Below are positions 1-9,527 of a stretch of 64,000 nt of DNA, piece by piece. How positions within the stretch are numbered: the stretch's first letter is position 1; each line of letters starts with the position of its first letter. The notes beneath the pieces are model-generated. The model was not told the DNA's origin, did no database searches, and saw only the letters and a list, made by a program, of their open reading frames with translations. Both the position numbers and the translations under genes were made by a program. Source of the DNA: Pseudoalteromonas caenipelagi (lineage in GTDB: Bacteria; Pseudomonadota; Gammaproteobacteria; Enterobacterales; Alteromonadaceae); assembly GCF_013140855.1 (NCBI RefSeq), contig NZ_JABBPG010000004.1:310001-374000 (forward strand), read 5' to 3'.

Positions 1-137
1 AATTGTCAATCAGCCTGCTTGATACAGCAGTGCATTCGTCCCAGCATAGCTCCAACTACCCCTAATATATTGTTTTATATAGTTTGATATTTTCAAATGG
101 CGGGCAGGATCACATGGAGTAAGAGTAAAAGTACACA

Positions 138-2105
138 ATGAAATCAGTTCAGATGACCATGCTGGGAACGCTCTTTTTATTCAGTGGTTCGGTATTCGCA
201 ATAACCGAATCGATGGAAAGCAAGCATCAAGCTCAGCGCTTTTTAGCAAGCCACTTTATACAATTTAACGCGCAACATGCTTTAGATATGATCACGCAAA
301 CACCTGGATTTGTATTACAAGAAGGAAGTACGCAAAGAGGCTTAGCAAATGCTGCTGGCAATGTACTCATTAATGGCATTGCGCTGCAGAGCAAAAGCCA
401 ATCGCTGAGTGACATGTTAGAAAAACTCAGTATAGATCAGGTGGAATTCATAGATTTTTATCAAGCAAACCACCCTTTTTCAAGTGCCTCTCAATATAGC
501 CAAGTTATTAATATTAAAGTTAATAACTCTTCAAATTCCGTTGATGTACAGTCAAGCCTAGCACTTCGAGACAGTAAGCGTTCTTTGACCGAATTTAATG
601 CTCAAATACATACACCTTGGTTAGACTGGCAACATCAATTAAGCATTAAAGCACAAAATAGCCGCTACGAATCCAATTTTTTGGCCAATGAGTATGCTCA
701 GCAAGCGATATTACTTGAGCAGCAAACAGAAGACTTTATTGAGCAACTTGGTGAGTTTCAGCTCAGCACTCAGTCCACCATGGTCACTGATACAAGCAAC
801 CTGCGACTCACCAGTCAATTTTGGAGCGAGCGCTGGCAAACCGACTTTATACACGCGTATTTCAAGCCAAACAGCGCCACTCCTTACGAAAACACGCATA
901 CGGTAGAGTGGCTTGATATGGATGAATATCAACTTGGGGTTGATTGGCAAACCGCTTTGCATGATACCTTTGAGCTACAGCTAACGGGTTTAGCAACAGA
1001 CAACCAGCAGGCTAAAACTATCAGCGAGTTAAATGTACAAACTGAGCCATTCATTCAAAATAAACACCATAAAGAACATGCCGTTAAATTGTCTATACAA
1101 GCTAAAGACTGGCGTTTTAAGCCGCAATTGGGTTTAGAATTCAGCTACAATCAACTGCGGGCAACTACGCATTCTGCCAACCAGTTAGTGTACAACCAAG
1201 TATCAGAAACACGCTATCAACCCTTTGGCGCTATACACTGGAAGATAAGTGAAGCTTGGCAACTTTATAGTAAATTAAATGTTGAGTTTGCCACTTTGAA
1301 CACCCATGCACACAAACCAACGGAGCACCATATCAAACCGTTGCTAAGGCTCAGTTATAATGCCGACAACTGGGATATAAATTGGCAATTTAAACAGCAT
1401 GTTGAGCAACTAGACTTTGCCCTATTTGTAGTGAACCAAGATATCAGCTTTGACCGCATTCAACTTGGCAATAACAATATAAAACCGAGTCGTTATAGCG
1501 AGTTGTCTATACAACTCAATTACTCTGCAAGTGAATACTTTGCCATCAATAGTAAGTTATTCTCGCAGTGGCAGCGGGACATTCATGAATCAATGTGGCT
1601 CAGTAGTGACAACGAAGGTATCGCCAATGCAGGGCGTGCTCGCCTCAATGGCCTAGATGCTTTGATTGATATAAAAACGGATGCGTTATTAGCAAATAGC
1701 ACCCTCACGTTTGACTATCAATATCGTCAAGCCCGTTATCATGATCCACTCGGTGGGGTGCGCGCTGTTGATGAACTGACACCGCATACGTTGAGCACCG
1801 AGTTTAGACATCGCTATGAGAGCCTCTCCTGGGGTATCGAGTTTGTAGCCAAAGAGCGTGAAACACAATACTACGTTACTGAACAGTCGGTTGAGCGTAA
1901 TAGCGCAAGTACGTCGATATTTTTTGAAATGCCTTTGGCACACAAAACCACACTGCGTATTGAAGCAAACGCAATTGAAAAAGAAAAAACCCAGTACTTG
2001 CGACAATTTTACCAGCCAACACGCGCGGGTAAATTAGATGGATATCAAATAGCCAATGAAACGACCCAAAGTGAGCTTAGGTTAACACTGCGAAGCCAGC
2101 TTTAA
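138..2105 (+). CDS. TonB-dependent receptor-like outer membrane protein
   Basis: A 655-residue protein with a clear Sec signal peptide (about residues 1-21, ending SVFA). It is followed by a short plug-like segment (about 45-125), in which a helix-turn ahead of GNVLINGI resembles the plug of TonB-dependent receptors. The rest is rich in alternating aromatic and polar strands, as expected for a beta-barrel, and ends in LRSQL. It would take up a ligand across the outer membrane with TonB energy; the ligand is unknown. It is shorter than classical siderophore receptors (700-800 residues), and no obvious TonB box was found. Upstream in-frame codons reach a stop within 12 nt, so this start is the earliest possible, although the Shine-Dalgarno is weak. 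It stands alone, far from the NRPS genes, so a link to that product is not supported. Confidence 0.75.
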   Translation: MKSVQMTMLGTLFLFSGSVFAITESMESKHQAQRFLASHFIQFNAQHALDMITQTPGFVLQEGSTQRGLANAAGNVLINGIALQSKSQSLSDMLEKLSIDQVEFIDFYQANHPFSSASQYSQVINIKVNNSSNSVDVQSSLALRDSKRSLTEFNAQIHTPWLDWQHQLSIKAQNSRYESNFLANEYAQQAILLEQQTEDFIEQLGEFQLSTQSTMVTDTSNLRLTSQFWSERWQTDFIHAYFKPNSATPYENTHTVEWLDMDEYQLGVDWQTALHDTFELQLTGLATDNQQAKTISELNVQTEPFIQNKHHKEHAVKLSIQAKDWRFKPQLGLEFSYNQLRATTHSANQLVYNQVSETRYQPFGAIHWKISEAWQLYSKLNVEFATLNTHAHKPTEHHIKPLLRLSYNADNWDINWQFKQHVEQLDFALFVVNQDISFDRIQLGNNNIKPSRYSELSIQLNYSASEYFAINSKLFSQWQRDIHESMWLSSDNEGIANAGRARLNGLDALIDIKTDALLANSTLTFDYQYRQARYHDPLGGVRAVDELTPHTLSTEFRHRYESLSWGIEFVAKERETQYYVTEQSVERNSASTSIFFEMPLAHKTTLRIEANAIEKEKTQYLRQFYQPTRAGKLDGYQIANETTQSELRLTLRSQL

Positions 2106-2202
2106 TTAGTGCAATTTGGTAACCAATGAAGTGTCTAATCGCTACTAGTCAGTCAGCAATGGAATTGGTAACTTTGTGTCCAAGTTAACAAAGGAGTGAT
2201 AC

Positions 2203-2955
2203 ATGTCTACTAACACCGTTTTGCTTACTGGCGCTACTGCTGGAATTGGTTTAGCTGCTGCCAAACATTTACTACAACTTGGCTGGAGCGTCATATTTAC
2301 TGGTCGAAATAGCGATAGAATAGCCGCGACGATGAGTCAACTCAGCCCATTTGTTAGCCAAGAAAAAACACTAAAAGGAGTGCTATGTGACAACAGCAAT
2401 TATGACCAAATACAAACCCTCGCGGCATCGTTAGAGTACGATAAAGTCAAATTAGATGCCGTGATACTCAATGCCGGCGTGTTTTATCCGAAGTTATTCG
2501 AGCATGAGCAACTCGCTCATTTTGAAAAAACTATGAGCGTCAACTTTACAGGTCCAGCATTGATGCTACAAGCTTTGCTACCACACCTAAATAACCCTGC
2601 AAGTGTGGTGTATGTGTCGAGTATCGTGGTAGAAAAAGCATTTGCTAACGCCGCAATTTACTCTGCAAGTAAAGCGGCATTTGAAGCGCTTGCCAATACC
2701 TTAAATATTGAATGGGCAGAGCGCGACATTCGAATTAATTACCTTCGCCCGGGTGTTACCCTTACAGAAATACAAGCAAAAGCTGGGATGCAGCCTGCGC
2801 AAATTGACGAGTTTGCCAAAAGCCTAGCCACTACACCCGCGGGGCGTATTCTTGAGCCAGATGATATGGTCAGTGCACTGGCCTTTTTAATCTCTTCGGG
2901 CTCAAAGATGATGCGTGGCGCGCATATTAGGGTCGATGGCGGCTCTTGTTTATAA
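2203..2955 (+). CDS. SDR family NAD(P)-dependent oxidoreductase
   Basis: A 250-residue classical short-chain dehydrogenase/reductase. The Rossmann nucleotide-binding motif TGATAGIG lies at residues 9-16, the NAG motif at 90-92, the catalytic Ser at about 139-140, and the YSASK motif gives Tyr153 and Lys157. A typical C-terminal VDGG segment ends the protein. Length and motif spacing match cytosolic classical SDRs. A good Shine-Dalgarno (aaaggag) precedes the ATG. The substrate cannot be told from sequence. It is a single gene, separated by about 100-150 nt from its neighbours, with no link to the biosynthetic loci downstream. Family assignment is secure; function is not. Confidence 0.9.
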   Translation: MSTNTVLLTGATAGIGLAAAKHLLQLGWSVIFTGRNSDRIAATMSQLSPFVSQEKTLKGVLCDNSNYDQIQTLAASLEYDKVKLDAVILNAGVFYPKLFEHEQLAHFEKTMSVNFTGPALMLQALLPHLNNPASVVYVSSIVVEKAFANAAIYSASKAAFEALANTLNIEWAERDIRINYLRPGVTLTEIQAKAGMQPAQIDEFAKSLATTPAGRILEPDDMVSALAFLISSGSKMMRGAHIRVDGGSCL

Positions 2956-2972
2956 GTTTTTGATGAAGCCCA

Positions 2973-2997
2973 CGGCGGGTTTCTGCCGCTATTTTTT
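2973..2997 (+). terminator. Possible terminator after the SDR gene
   Basis: A short CGGC/GCCG stem with an 8-nt loop is followed by a T-rich run at 2991-2997. The stem is weak (4 bp), so this is tentative. Confidence 0.35.
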
Positions 2998-3104
2998 CAA
3001 CATTCATACCTGATTAATCCCATCACTTTAGAGTAATTGAGCCTTATACAACCCGGTAACCTTAAGTTACAATCGGTACAAACAACAATAATTTATGGCT
3101 GACT

Positions 3105-4394
3105 ATGCATTTTCTTCGACCTCTTTTCTTAGTGCTTGCGCTTTTTTTGAATGGCTGTGCAAGTGTCTCTAAACCGCATGTTGACCCGCATGAGCCTGCA
3201 CATACAAAGCCCAAGGTTATTACGCAACAATCGAGTTCACACACGCCCGAACGCATTCCAGCGCAGACCATTCCTTTACAACCTCATCAGTACCAAGACG
3301 TATGGCAGCGCATACGCGCTCAATTAGCCTTTGCACCGAGTGATCATCAAGCAGTGCAAGACCGCGTTGATTGGTATATGTCTCATCCAAATTATATGGA
3401 TGTGATAAGCCAACGTGCCGCGCCATTTTTACATTATGTGGTAGAGCAAGTTGAAAAACGTGACTTACCCATAGAGCTGGCGCTGATGCCACTGATCGAA
3501 AGCGACTTTGATACCTCAGCTTACTCGCATAAGCATGCTTCGGGTCTTTGGCAGCTGACGCCTTTAATCGCCAAACATTACGGTGTGAAAATGAGCCCTT
3601 GGTATGATGGTCGACAGGATATCGTTGATGCAACCAATGCCGCGCTTGATTTTTTAAGCTATTTACACAAACGCTTTGACGGTAATTGGTACCATGCGAT
3701 TGCCGCCTATAATACCGGTGAGGGCCGAGTCGCTCACGCTATCGGGAAAAATCTGCGCCGTGGTAAATCGACTGATTTTTTTGCTTTGTCTTTACCCAAA
3801 CAAACCCGCCATTATGTGCCCAAACTGCTTGCAGCAGCGCAGCTATTGCGTGAACAAAAGATGGTTTTTCCAAAAATAGTCAATCGCCCTGCCGTTGCTG
3901 TAACAGCATTACAGCAAGGCGTCATTTTGAGTACCGAGCAGCAATGGCAGGCGCTACAAATGCTCAACCCGGGCTATACCCGTTTCCCGGCACTGTTAGA
4001 TGGACCGAAACATATCGTAGTACCAGTAGAGCAGGTGTCTCAATGGCGTGCTTATTTAGCTAATTTACCCGCAATGCCCAGTTCACAGTGGCAACAATAC
4101 ACGATTCAACGTGGAGATAGCTTGAGCGTTATCGCCAAACGCCACGCATTGAGTGTCTCTCAGCTAAAAACCTTTAATCAATTGAAAAGTAATCATATAC
4201 GCGCTGGAGACACCCTGTTATTACCTATTCTGGCAGATCAACAGCTAGACTATACCGTTCGTTCGGGGGATAGTTTATGGCGCATTGCCAAACACTTTAA
4301 GGTCTCAATCAGTGATATCAAGAAATGGAACGCGTTATCAAAAGATTCACTGCGTGTTGGCGACACGCTGACCCTATTTTTATCTAACGGTTAA
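3105..4394 (+). CDS. mltD: Membrane-bound lytic murein transglycosylase D (lipoprotein, two LysM)
   Basis: A 429-residue lipoprotein. The N-terminus is a hydrophobic signal with lipobox LNGC (Cys18), so it should be anchored in the outer membrane facing the periplasm. An SLT family 1 catalytic domain spans about residues 105-230; Glu132 in PLIESDFD is the expected catalytic acid, and the conserved SGLWQ and AAYNTGEGR motifs follow. Two LysM peptidoglycan-binding repeats lie at about 342-386 and 390-427, each with the GDSL and AGDT/VGDT-type ends. It cleaves the glycan backbone to 1,6-anhydro-muropeptides. Length and domain order match enterobacterial MltD (about 450 residues, two LysM). In many gammaproteobacteria mltD lies next to gloB; here that neighbour is not present. 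Confidence 0.93.
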   Translation: MHFLRPLFLVLALFLNGCASVSKPHVDPHEPAHTKPKVITQQSSSHTPERIPAQTIPLQPHQYQDVWQRIRAQLAFAPSDHQAVQDRVDWYMSHPNYMDVISQRAAPFLHYVVEQVEKRDLPIELALMPLIESDFDTSAYSHKHASGLWQLTPLIAKHYGVKMSPWYDGRQDIVDATNAALDFLSYLHKRFDGNWYHAIAAYNTGEGRVAHAIGKNLRRGKSTDFFALSLPKQTRHYVPKLLAAAQLLREQKMVFPKIVNRPAVAVTALQQGVILSTEQQWQALQMLNPGYTRFPALLDGPKHIVVPVEQVSQWRAYLANLPAMPSSQWQQYTIQRGDSLSVIAKRHALSVSQLKTFNQLKSNHIRAGDTLLLPILADQQLDYTVRSGDSLWRIAKHFKVSISDIKKWNALSKDSLRVGDTLTLFLSNG

Positions 4395-4429
4395 AAAAAT
4401 AACAGCCGAGCACTTATTGGTTGCTCGGC
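4393..4429 (-). terminator. Rho-independent terminator of the 4443-4967 gene
   Basis: An 8-bp perfect GC-rich stem (GCCGAGCA / TGCTCGGC, 4405-4412 and 4422-4429) with a 9-nt loop. Read on the - strand it is followed by a run of seven T (4393-4399). It begins 14 nt past the stop of the - strand gene and also lies at the end of mltD, so it may insulate both converging genes. Confidence 0.8.
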
Positions 4430-4442
4430 ACTGGCATGTTAA

Positions 4443-4967
4443 TCAGTGAAATTTTACTGTTTTATTTGAAGGTTCATACTCTCGCGTTTGGGGTTTGGTC
4501 CAAGTGCCATACTTAAGGTATTGCGTAGCAACACGCATCTTCCCATCAACAAAGCGACTCGTTGATTTAACTTTGCTAATACCATCTTGATTGCCTGCCA
4601 CATCTTCATAAGCAACAAAACTGCCATCATCTGAAATGGTGATAGTCCCTTTGGTGTAAAACCCCGCTGTCGTAAAGTAATAAAACGCGACTTGCTGCTT
4701 AGTTTTATCCCAAAAGATCAGCGATTCGCCGCCATACATGCCCGCATTAATCGAGTGCAGCGTGCGTACTGCGGTACCGTTCAAAGCTTTTTCCCAGCGA
4801 CTCACATCTTGCATCACAGGCTTGCCTTGCTCAACAGGGAAGTCAGCTTGCCAAGTACCTAAGTAAGGTTCAAACACCTTAAGTTCATCCACTAACCCTT
4901 GCGCCCAAACGCTTCGACCACACAATAACACCATGATGATCAGCAAAAAGACGTATACCTTTTTCAT
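4443..4967 (-). CDS. Small secreted protein, DUF1579/lipocalin-like, unknown function
   Basis: A 174-residue protein with a Sec signal peptide (about 1-22, ending VWA), so it is periplasmic or secreted. The mature part begins with a helix and a YLGTWQ segment, then alternating beta strands. This pattern is seen in small lipocalin-like or DUF1579-type proteins that start with a 'G-T-W' strand. No catalytic motif was recognised. It converges with mltD and lies 98 nt downstream of lanB on the same strand, but a hairpin separates them. It is probably independent of the lanthipeptide operon, though read-through cannot be excluded. The family resemblance is a judgement by eye. Confidence 0.6.
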   Translation of the reverse strand: MKKVYVFLLIIMVLLCGRSVWAQGLVDELKVFEPYLGTWQADFPVEQGKPVMQDVSRWEKALNGTAVRTLHSINAGMYGGESLIFWDKTKQQVAFYYFTTAGFYTKGTITISDDGSFVAYEDVAGNQDGISKVKSTSRFVDGKMRVATQYLKYGTWTKPQTREYEPSNKTVKFH

Positions 4968-5024
4968 GTATTTGCCCCTGAGAGCCCATTTAGTTTGTTC
5001 AACTGTAGTCTATTAATGCCAATA

Positions 5025-5053
5025 ATGTGCAGCGCTTTGACTGCACTGCACAT
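5025..5053 (-). terminator. Hairpin at the end of the lanthipeptide operon
   Basis: The inverted repeat ATGTGCAG / CTGCACAT (8 bp) lies 13 nt past the lanB stop on the - strand. Only a weak T-rich tail follows, so termination may be partial or Rho-assisted. Confidence 0.5.
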
Positions 5054-5065
5054 CACTGATTGGTT

Positions 5066-8000
5066 TTATTGCTGCTTATTAGCCGAGAAATACTTTCTGC
5101 GTAGCAAGTCATGGATCACCAACTCTTGCTCACGACCATAGGCTTTAAACATGCGGTTATTGTGCATATGTAACAATGACCCTAATAGAGAGTCTTTACT
5201 ACAGTTTAACGCTTCATCACTAATGAGCTGATTCAATTGCTCAACTACAGGCTCAGCCTGAACTTGCCACTGCGCGAGCAGCGCAAACAAGTCACTTTGT
5301 AACGCATCATTGGCTTGCACTAATGGCTGATTAAACTGCTCAAAATCTTTATCTAAATCTTGCTGGTAATCTCGATAACGATTGCCAAGCTGTTTTCTAA
5401 GCGCACTACTGTCGCCAAACTCTCGCCCAAATCCGTCTCGAAGTCGGCTTATCAACGCCAATTTAGCATCGTGATCATAGTTAAAGAGTGTAAGTAACCT
5501 GTCGGTGTACAGCAACGCAGCACGCCAGCGCACCTGTTCACCATGCTCTTCAATGAGCGCACACACTTTGGCAATAAATTCGCTGTCGAACATAAACAAA
5601 GACTCAACCAACGCCATTGACTGCGGCCCACCGTAACGCTCTACTTCGCGCTCATAGGTCATCAACTCCACTTTGTGCAGTTCGCCCTGTTCAATCATCG
5701 GGTCAAGCAACTGATTAAGAAGCGGTAGTAGCTGACCACATAACACCTGCGGTTCACCAAAAAAGCGCAACCTTAAGTGCCAATCGGGGTCGCTATAACG
5801 AATAAAGAACCACTTGTCGTATAGCTCACGATGTTGCTCAATCAACGGTTGTAGTTGCTCACTAAGCAGCTGTTCAACAAGCGAATTACCCGAGTATATT
5901 TTTAAACTTAACCACTGTGAGCCGGCACTAAAGCGACGCTTAATCGGCGCTGCAGTAATATTGGCAATGGGATTATCGGCAAAATGTATATGCTTAGGGG
6001 CGTTGCCATTGAACAGTGGCACTATCAGCTCGTTGTTATAATGCAGGCCTTGCGCATCCACCACTCTTGATTGATATTGACTGCTTAGCACCTCTTTAAG
6101 CTCAACACGCGTTGTGCCTTTGGTTTCGGATAACAAAATGGCAAACATATCAGGGTTGGTTAAATCAAGCTGCAAGACATTATCAGCTATGGCGTAGCAT
6201 ACTTGCGCATCAAGCTGATACTTAGCCATTAATGCATTGAGTTTGTCTCTATCAAACTGGCCTTTCTTGGCGATAGCTTCTAATTGCGCTCGCTCAATAC
6301 GCCATGTTTTCTCGCTCAGGATTAAATTATCTAACATAACACGAGGGACAAAGGCACTTCGTGCCGTGCTGCTTGGCATTTGGAAGTTTGGCGCTCTGCC
6401 AGACTGATGTTGTAACATACACAAAAATTTATAAGCACTTAAGCTTCTTGCTGAATAATTGTGTGCACTCGATAATCTGGGTACCACTTGCTTATTTAAG
6501 CGTTTGCTCCACAGCTTAACCTTCTGCCCCTCAACCCAAACGTGTAAGTCACTCAATGGAATTTGATATTCGTCAGCCAGAGAACTGTCGGCCATAAACA
6601 CAATTTCGTATTCACGTAAGTGAGGACGCGCTATCACATTACCAGGCCTTCCTTCTGGCATGTGTACTACTTCTGCAAAGATCACATCCGGTGAATGGGC
6701 TTGCTCTTTACGCAACTGTGCAATCACTTGCTCTTTCAATGAGGCCTCTAAGTGACAAAAACGACCTAATAAATTTGCCGATGAAGGCCCATAACATCCG
6801 TTTAGCTTAACAACGGGGTTATGGTTATCGTCTTCGTACACACTGAGCATGGCCGCAAATGAACTAGGAAATTTGTTTACCGCACCTTTGTTGGTTACTT
6901 GTGATTTGAGCTCTTTGCTTTTTAATACAATGCAGTCTTTTGCCCTATTTTCGGGTAGACTGATAGCATCATCGATAATGCTCTCTAGTACGCTGACAGG
7001 TGGCGTAGTTCTGCCACTTTGCGCTTGTCGATTACCAAGTGGTAGGCCAGCAATCAGTGGTGCATCATATCCAGTTTCATCAGAAATACCAATTCCCGAC
7101 TCATCATCCAAAATTACGTCCAGCGGTACAAACTGACCTTCAAAGCGGGCATTAAATTGCGCCATAAAATCATTCAAGGCAGTGGAGTCCGAGTCTGTAC
7201 TTAACCCAGCGATTAACTCTAACTGTTTCTTTAACCTAGAAATTTCCATTTCACTGAGCTGGCACTGATCAAAATGGCGATAAACATCCGATTGAAAAAG
7301 TTTATTCTCTTGAACTTTAATCGGTAAGCGCTCTAGGTGCGCTAAGATCTGCTTATAAGGTGCTATCTGCCCAGTTTTTTGCTCATCCAATCGCTCAACC
7401 TGAGCAAGCGCCGTTGCCAGATGATCGGCTGTTTCATGCTCTTCAATGGCTTGCAAAGACTTGAGTAGTGCTAAATCGGGAGAATCCCCAGTCAATGGTA
7501 AAGGAATATCAGCTTGCAGGACGCCTTCATCAATCAAGTCTTGAATATAAGCTTCCACATCTTCTTTATCTGCTTCAGGATATTGCGCATGAAACACCTC
7601 GACCAGCGCATTAAAGCTTAAACCCGGCTTTGCGCTTTCTAAGGCAAATTTGAAGTACTCGTCGCTTTCTACCGCACTTAAGCGATATTGCATACTGTCA
7701 TCAGAGAGGTATGTTTCGATGTATCGACATTGCTGAGCAATAAAATAATGAGATGAGTTAGGCTTATATTTTAAAGAATCTGAGCGCGATGCATGCTTAA
7801 TAAAATGCTCTTTTAAAGCCGACAAATAAAACATATCAAGGCGAGTGCTACGGTTATCTTGGGTGTGTTCACCGCCAACCAATGCTGTTTGATTGCCAAC
7901 TTGACCCATATGCACGCCTGAGAATAAACCAAATGGCGTCGGTCGTGAGCACATACGTACCATGTACTTTATCAGTGCATGAGCAACCTTTTTACCTTGT

Positions 8001-8242
8001 TTTGAGTCAGGTTTATCACGCCACTGTTCAATCCGATCAAGTAAGGACGGGCTTGCTAAATACAGCGCTTCAAGCACACCTGGAGTCTCTAGCCAGTCAT
8101 TAAGCACGACATTACTATCTGCATCAGGTGCCGAAAATGCGTGTAAGTGTTCTACTGCTAGTCGCGGCGTGCGAACAACAAAAAACGGGGCATTTTCAAT
8201 CGGTTGAATAGTAGCGTTTGCTTGTTTTGAATTAGTCGTCAT
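5066..8242 (-). CDS. lanB: Class I lanthipeptide dehydratase (LanB, full length)
   Basis: A 1058-residue protein carrying both parts of a full-length LanB. The N-terminal glutamylation domain (about 1-750) includes the hallmark SRPTPFGLFSGV at residues 99-110. The C-terminal SpaB_C-type elimination domain (about 770-1050) contains WLSLKIY and the WFFIRYSDPDWHLRLRF segment typical of the family. In known class I systems such enzymes use glutamyl-tRNA to glutamylate Ser/Thr of a precursor peptide and then eliminate glutamate to give Dha/Dhb. It is the last gene of the hlyD-lanT-lanC-lanB run, only 10 nt after lanC, so it is co-transcribed. Length matches NisB (about 990 residues), and no truncation is visible. 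The likely substrate is the 50-residue peptide at 16175-16327. Confidence 0.92.
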   Translation of the reverse strand: MTTNSKQANATIQPIENAPFFVVRTPRLAVEHLHAFSAPDADSNVVLNDWLETPGVLEALYLASPSLLDRIEQWRDKPDSKQGKKVAHALIKYMVRMCSRPTPFGLFSGVHMGQVGNQTALVGGEHTQDNRSTRLDMFYLSALKEHFIKHASRSDSLKYKPNSSHYFIAQQCRYIETYLSDDSMQYRLSAVESDEYFKFALESAKPGLSFNALVEVFHAQYPEADKEDVEAYIQDLIDEGVLQADIPLPLTGDSPDLALLKSLQAIEEHETADHLATALAQVERLDEQKTGQIAPYKQILAHLERLPIKVQENKLFQSDVYRHFDQCQLSEMEISRLKKQLELIAGLSTDSDSTALNDFMAQFNARFEGQFVPLDVILDDESGIGISDETGYDAPLIAGLPLGNRQAQSGRTTPPVSVLESIIDDAISLPENRAKDCIVLKSKELKSQVTNKGAVNKFPSSFAAMLSVYEDDNHNPVVKLNGCYGPSSANLLGRFCHLEASLKEQVIAQLRKEQAHSPDVIFAEVVHMPEGRPGNVIARPHLREYEIVFMADSSLADEYQIPLSDLHVWVEGQKVKLWSKRLNKQVVPRLSSAHNYSARSLSAYKFLCMLQHQSGRAPNFQMPSSTARSAFVPRVMLDNLILSEKTWRIERAQLEAIAKKGQFDRDKLNALMAKYQLDAQVCYAIADNVLQLDLTNPDMFAILLSETKGTTRVELKEVLSSQYQSRVVDAQGLHYNNELIVPLFNGNAPKHIHFADNPIANITAAPIKRRFSAGSQWLSLKIYSGNSLVEQLLSEQLQPLIEQHRELYDKWFFIRYSDPDWHLRLRFFGEPQVLCGQLLPLLNQLLDPMIEQGELHKVELMTYEREVERYGGPQSMALVESLFMFDSEFIAKVCALIEEHGEQVRWRAALLYTDRLLTLFNYDHDAKLALISRLRDGFGREFGDSSALRKQLGNRYRDYQQDLDKDFEQFNQPLVQANDALQSDLFALLAQWQVQAEPVVEQLNQLISDEALNCSKDSLLGSLLHMHNNRMFKAYGREQELVIHDLLRRKYFSANKQQ

Positions 8243-8252
8243 ACATCCTCCG

Positions 8253-9527
8253 TTATGCCATCAACAAACAGTCAGTCCAACTTGTGTCATCATTGAGCAC
8301 ACCGAGTAACGCCAGACCTATCCCTGAGTAGCCCATTAAAAACCCATAATCCACCACATACTTTTGTTCTCGACCATCAAAACAATACATCGCTTCAATA
8401 CCGCGCTTCTCAAACTGCTCTACTGTGTAATCTAGCCAAGTCTGCATCGCTGATGCGAGTGCTGGGTGAGGCATCACTTGATTGAGTAATTGATAAATAG
8501 TCACCATGCCAGCGAAGCCATGACAAAGACCAGCATCATTAATTTGACCCGATTCAGCGTCTCTTTTAGTCGTGTGCAACGCAATCTCTAAAGCCTTCTC
8601 GACATAACTTGGCCTATCGATTGCGTGCCCTACTCGGGCCAAAGTCAAAGCAATCGTTAAATCGCCGTAACACCAACCCAAGCGTGAGCCGTGACTTTCA
8701 CTAGGTACGCATGTCCCGTAGCACGAACGTTCAGTGTCAGTGTTTTGTTGGGCTAAAAGCCAGTCGCAACTACCTTGCAGCAACTCACTCACATGTGCTT
8801 TTAATTCGTCAATAGCTAACGCTGGCAACAAAGCCGCAATAATGCCTGGCACACCATGCGCCAAGCCAAGGTTATACTCTGGTTCATCCGTTACATCTTT
8901 ATTCAATCGATAAACCGAGTTACTAGGTTGAGACCAAGCAATATGACCCTTATCTAATCTGGTTGCCGTGCTCTGTAGACCTCTAACAATCACCTTCCAA
9001 AGCGCAGTTTGGTCGCTATACAGCGCACGTCTTGCCGCGTAAGGACTATAGCCTGCAAGACCGAGCACGGACTCAATTTCCCCCGGCCATGGGTCGTGTG
9101 CCAAAGCATCGCTAAACAACTGATCAACATCTTCCAACAGCTCTGCATCATAATCTTCTTTATCCGCTTGGTTCAGGTACTCTAATAACCAAGCTTGGCC
9201 AGCTAAACCGTTACTCAACTCAAAAGTCTGCTCTGCCAGCCCTTCTTGTAACTGTTCAAGCTTTTGCGAAAATACCGCTTCATCCACCCAATCAGCATTC
9301 CACTGGTGGGCTTGGTACAAAAACAACAAATGCCCTGCGATACCACTGAGTAAACCGTGATTATGTTCTGAGGTATCTAAATGGCTGACCTCGGTGGCAA
9401 GAAGCTGAATGATTTGCTCTATTTTCTCTTTATTTTTTATATGATTATTATTCATACTTTTCCTTAAGCCTTTATTATTATGATGCTGCAAAATGAGTGG
9501 CTCCTCATTTTTATTATTTGTCATCAC
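8253..9527 (-). CDS. lanC: Lanthipeptide cyclase (LanC)
   Basis: A 424-residue LanC-family protein. It should add precursor Cys thiols onto Dha/Dhb residues, forming lanthionine rings at a Zn site. The three zinc ligands are present: Cys286 in GWCYGD, and Cys335-His336 in GLCHGFAG. The GG-rich alpha-barrel repeats (SNGLAGQAWL, NLGLAHGVPG, GYSGIGLALL) are typical. The gene overlaps lanT by 4 nt (ATGA) and is followed 10 nt later by lanB. Two starts are possible. The ATG at 9527 is coupled to lanT and preceded by an AGAGG. An internal ATG at 9455 has a stronger AAGGA 5 nt upstream and would remove 24 hydrophilic residues with no LanC homology. The shorter form starts where other LanC proteins start. 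Confidence 0.92.
   Translation of the reverse strand: MMTNNKNEEPLILQHHNNKGLRKSMNNNHIKNKEKIEQIIQLLATEVSHLDTSEHNHGLLSGIAGHLLFLYQAHQWNADWVDEAVFSQKLEQLQEGLAEQTFELSNGLAGQAWLLEYLNQADKEDYDAELLEDVDQLFSDALAHDPWPGEIESVLGLAGYSPYAARRALYSDQTALWKVIVRGLQSTATRLDKGHIAWSQPSNSVYRLNKDVTDEPEYNLGLAHGVPGIIAALLPALAIDELKAHVSELLQGSCDWLLAQQNTDTERSCYGTCVPSESHGSRLGWCYGDLTIALTLARVGHAIDRPSYVEKALEIALHTTKRDAESGQINDAGLCHGFAGMVTIYQLLNQVMPHPALASAMQTWLDYTVEQFEKRGIEAMYCFDGREQKYVVDYGFLMGYSGIGLALLGVLNDDTSWTDCLLMA
9461..9465 (-). promoter_or_regulatory. Internal ribosome-binding site for an alternative lanC start
   Basis: AAGGA (on the - strand) lies 5 nt before the ATG at 9455, stronger than the site before the annotated start at 9527. 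It suggests that the main LanC product may begin at MNNNHIKNKEK. Confidence 0.5.

Noticed and set aside
138..2105. TonB-dependent receptor as the receptor of an NRPS siderophore
   Set aside because: It is 19 kb from the NRPS operon, and no typical siderophore chemistry (catechol or hydroxamate genes) is seen; beta-hydroxy-Asn ligands alone are too weak a hint.
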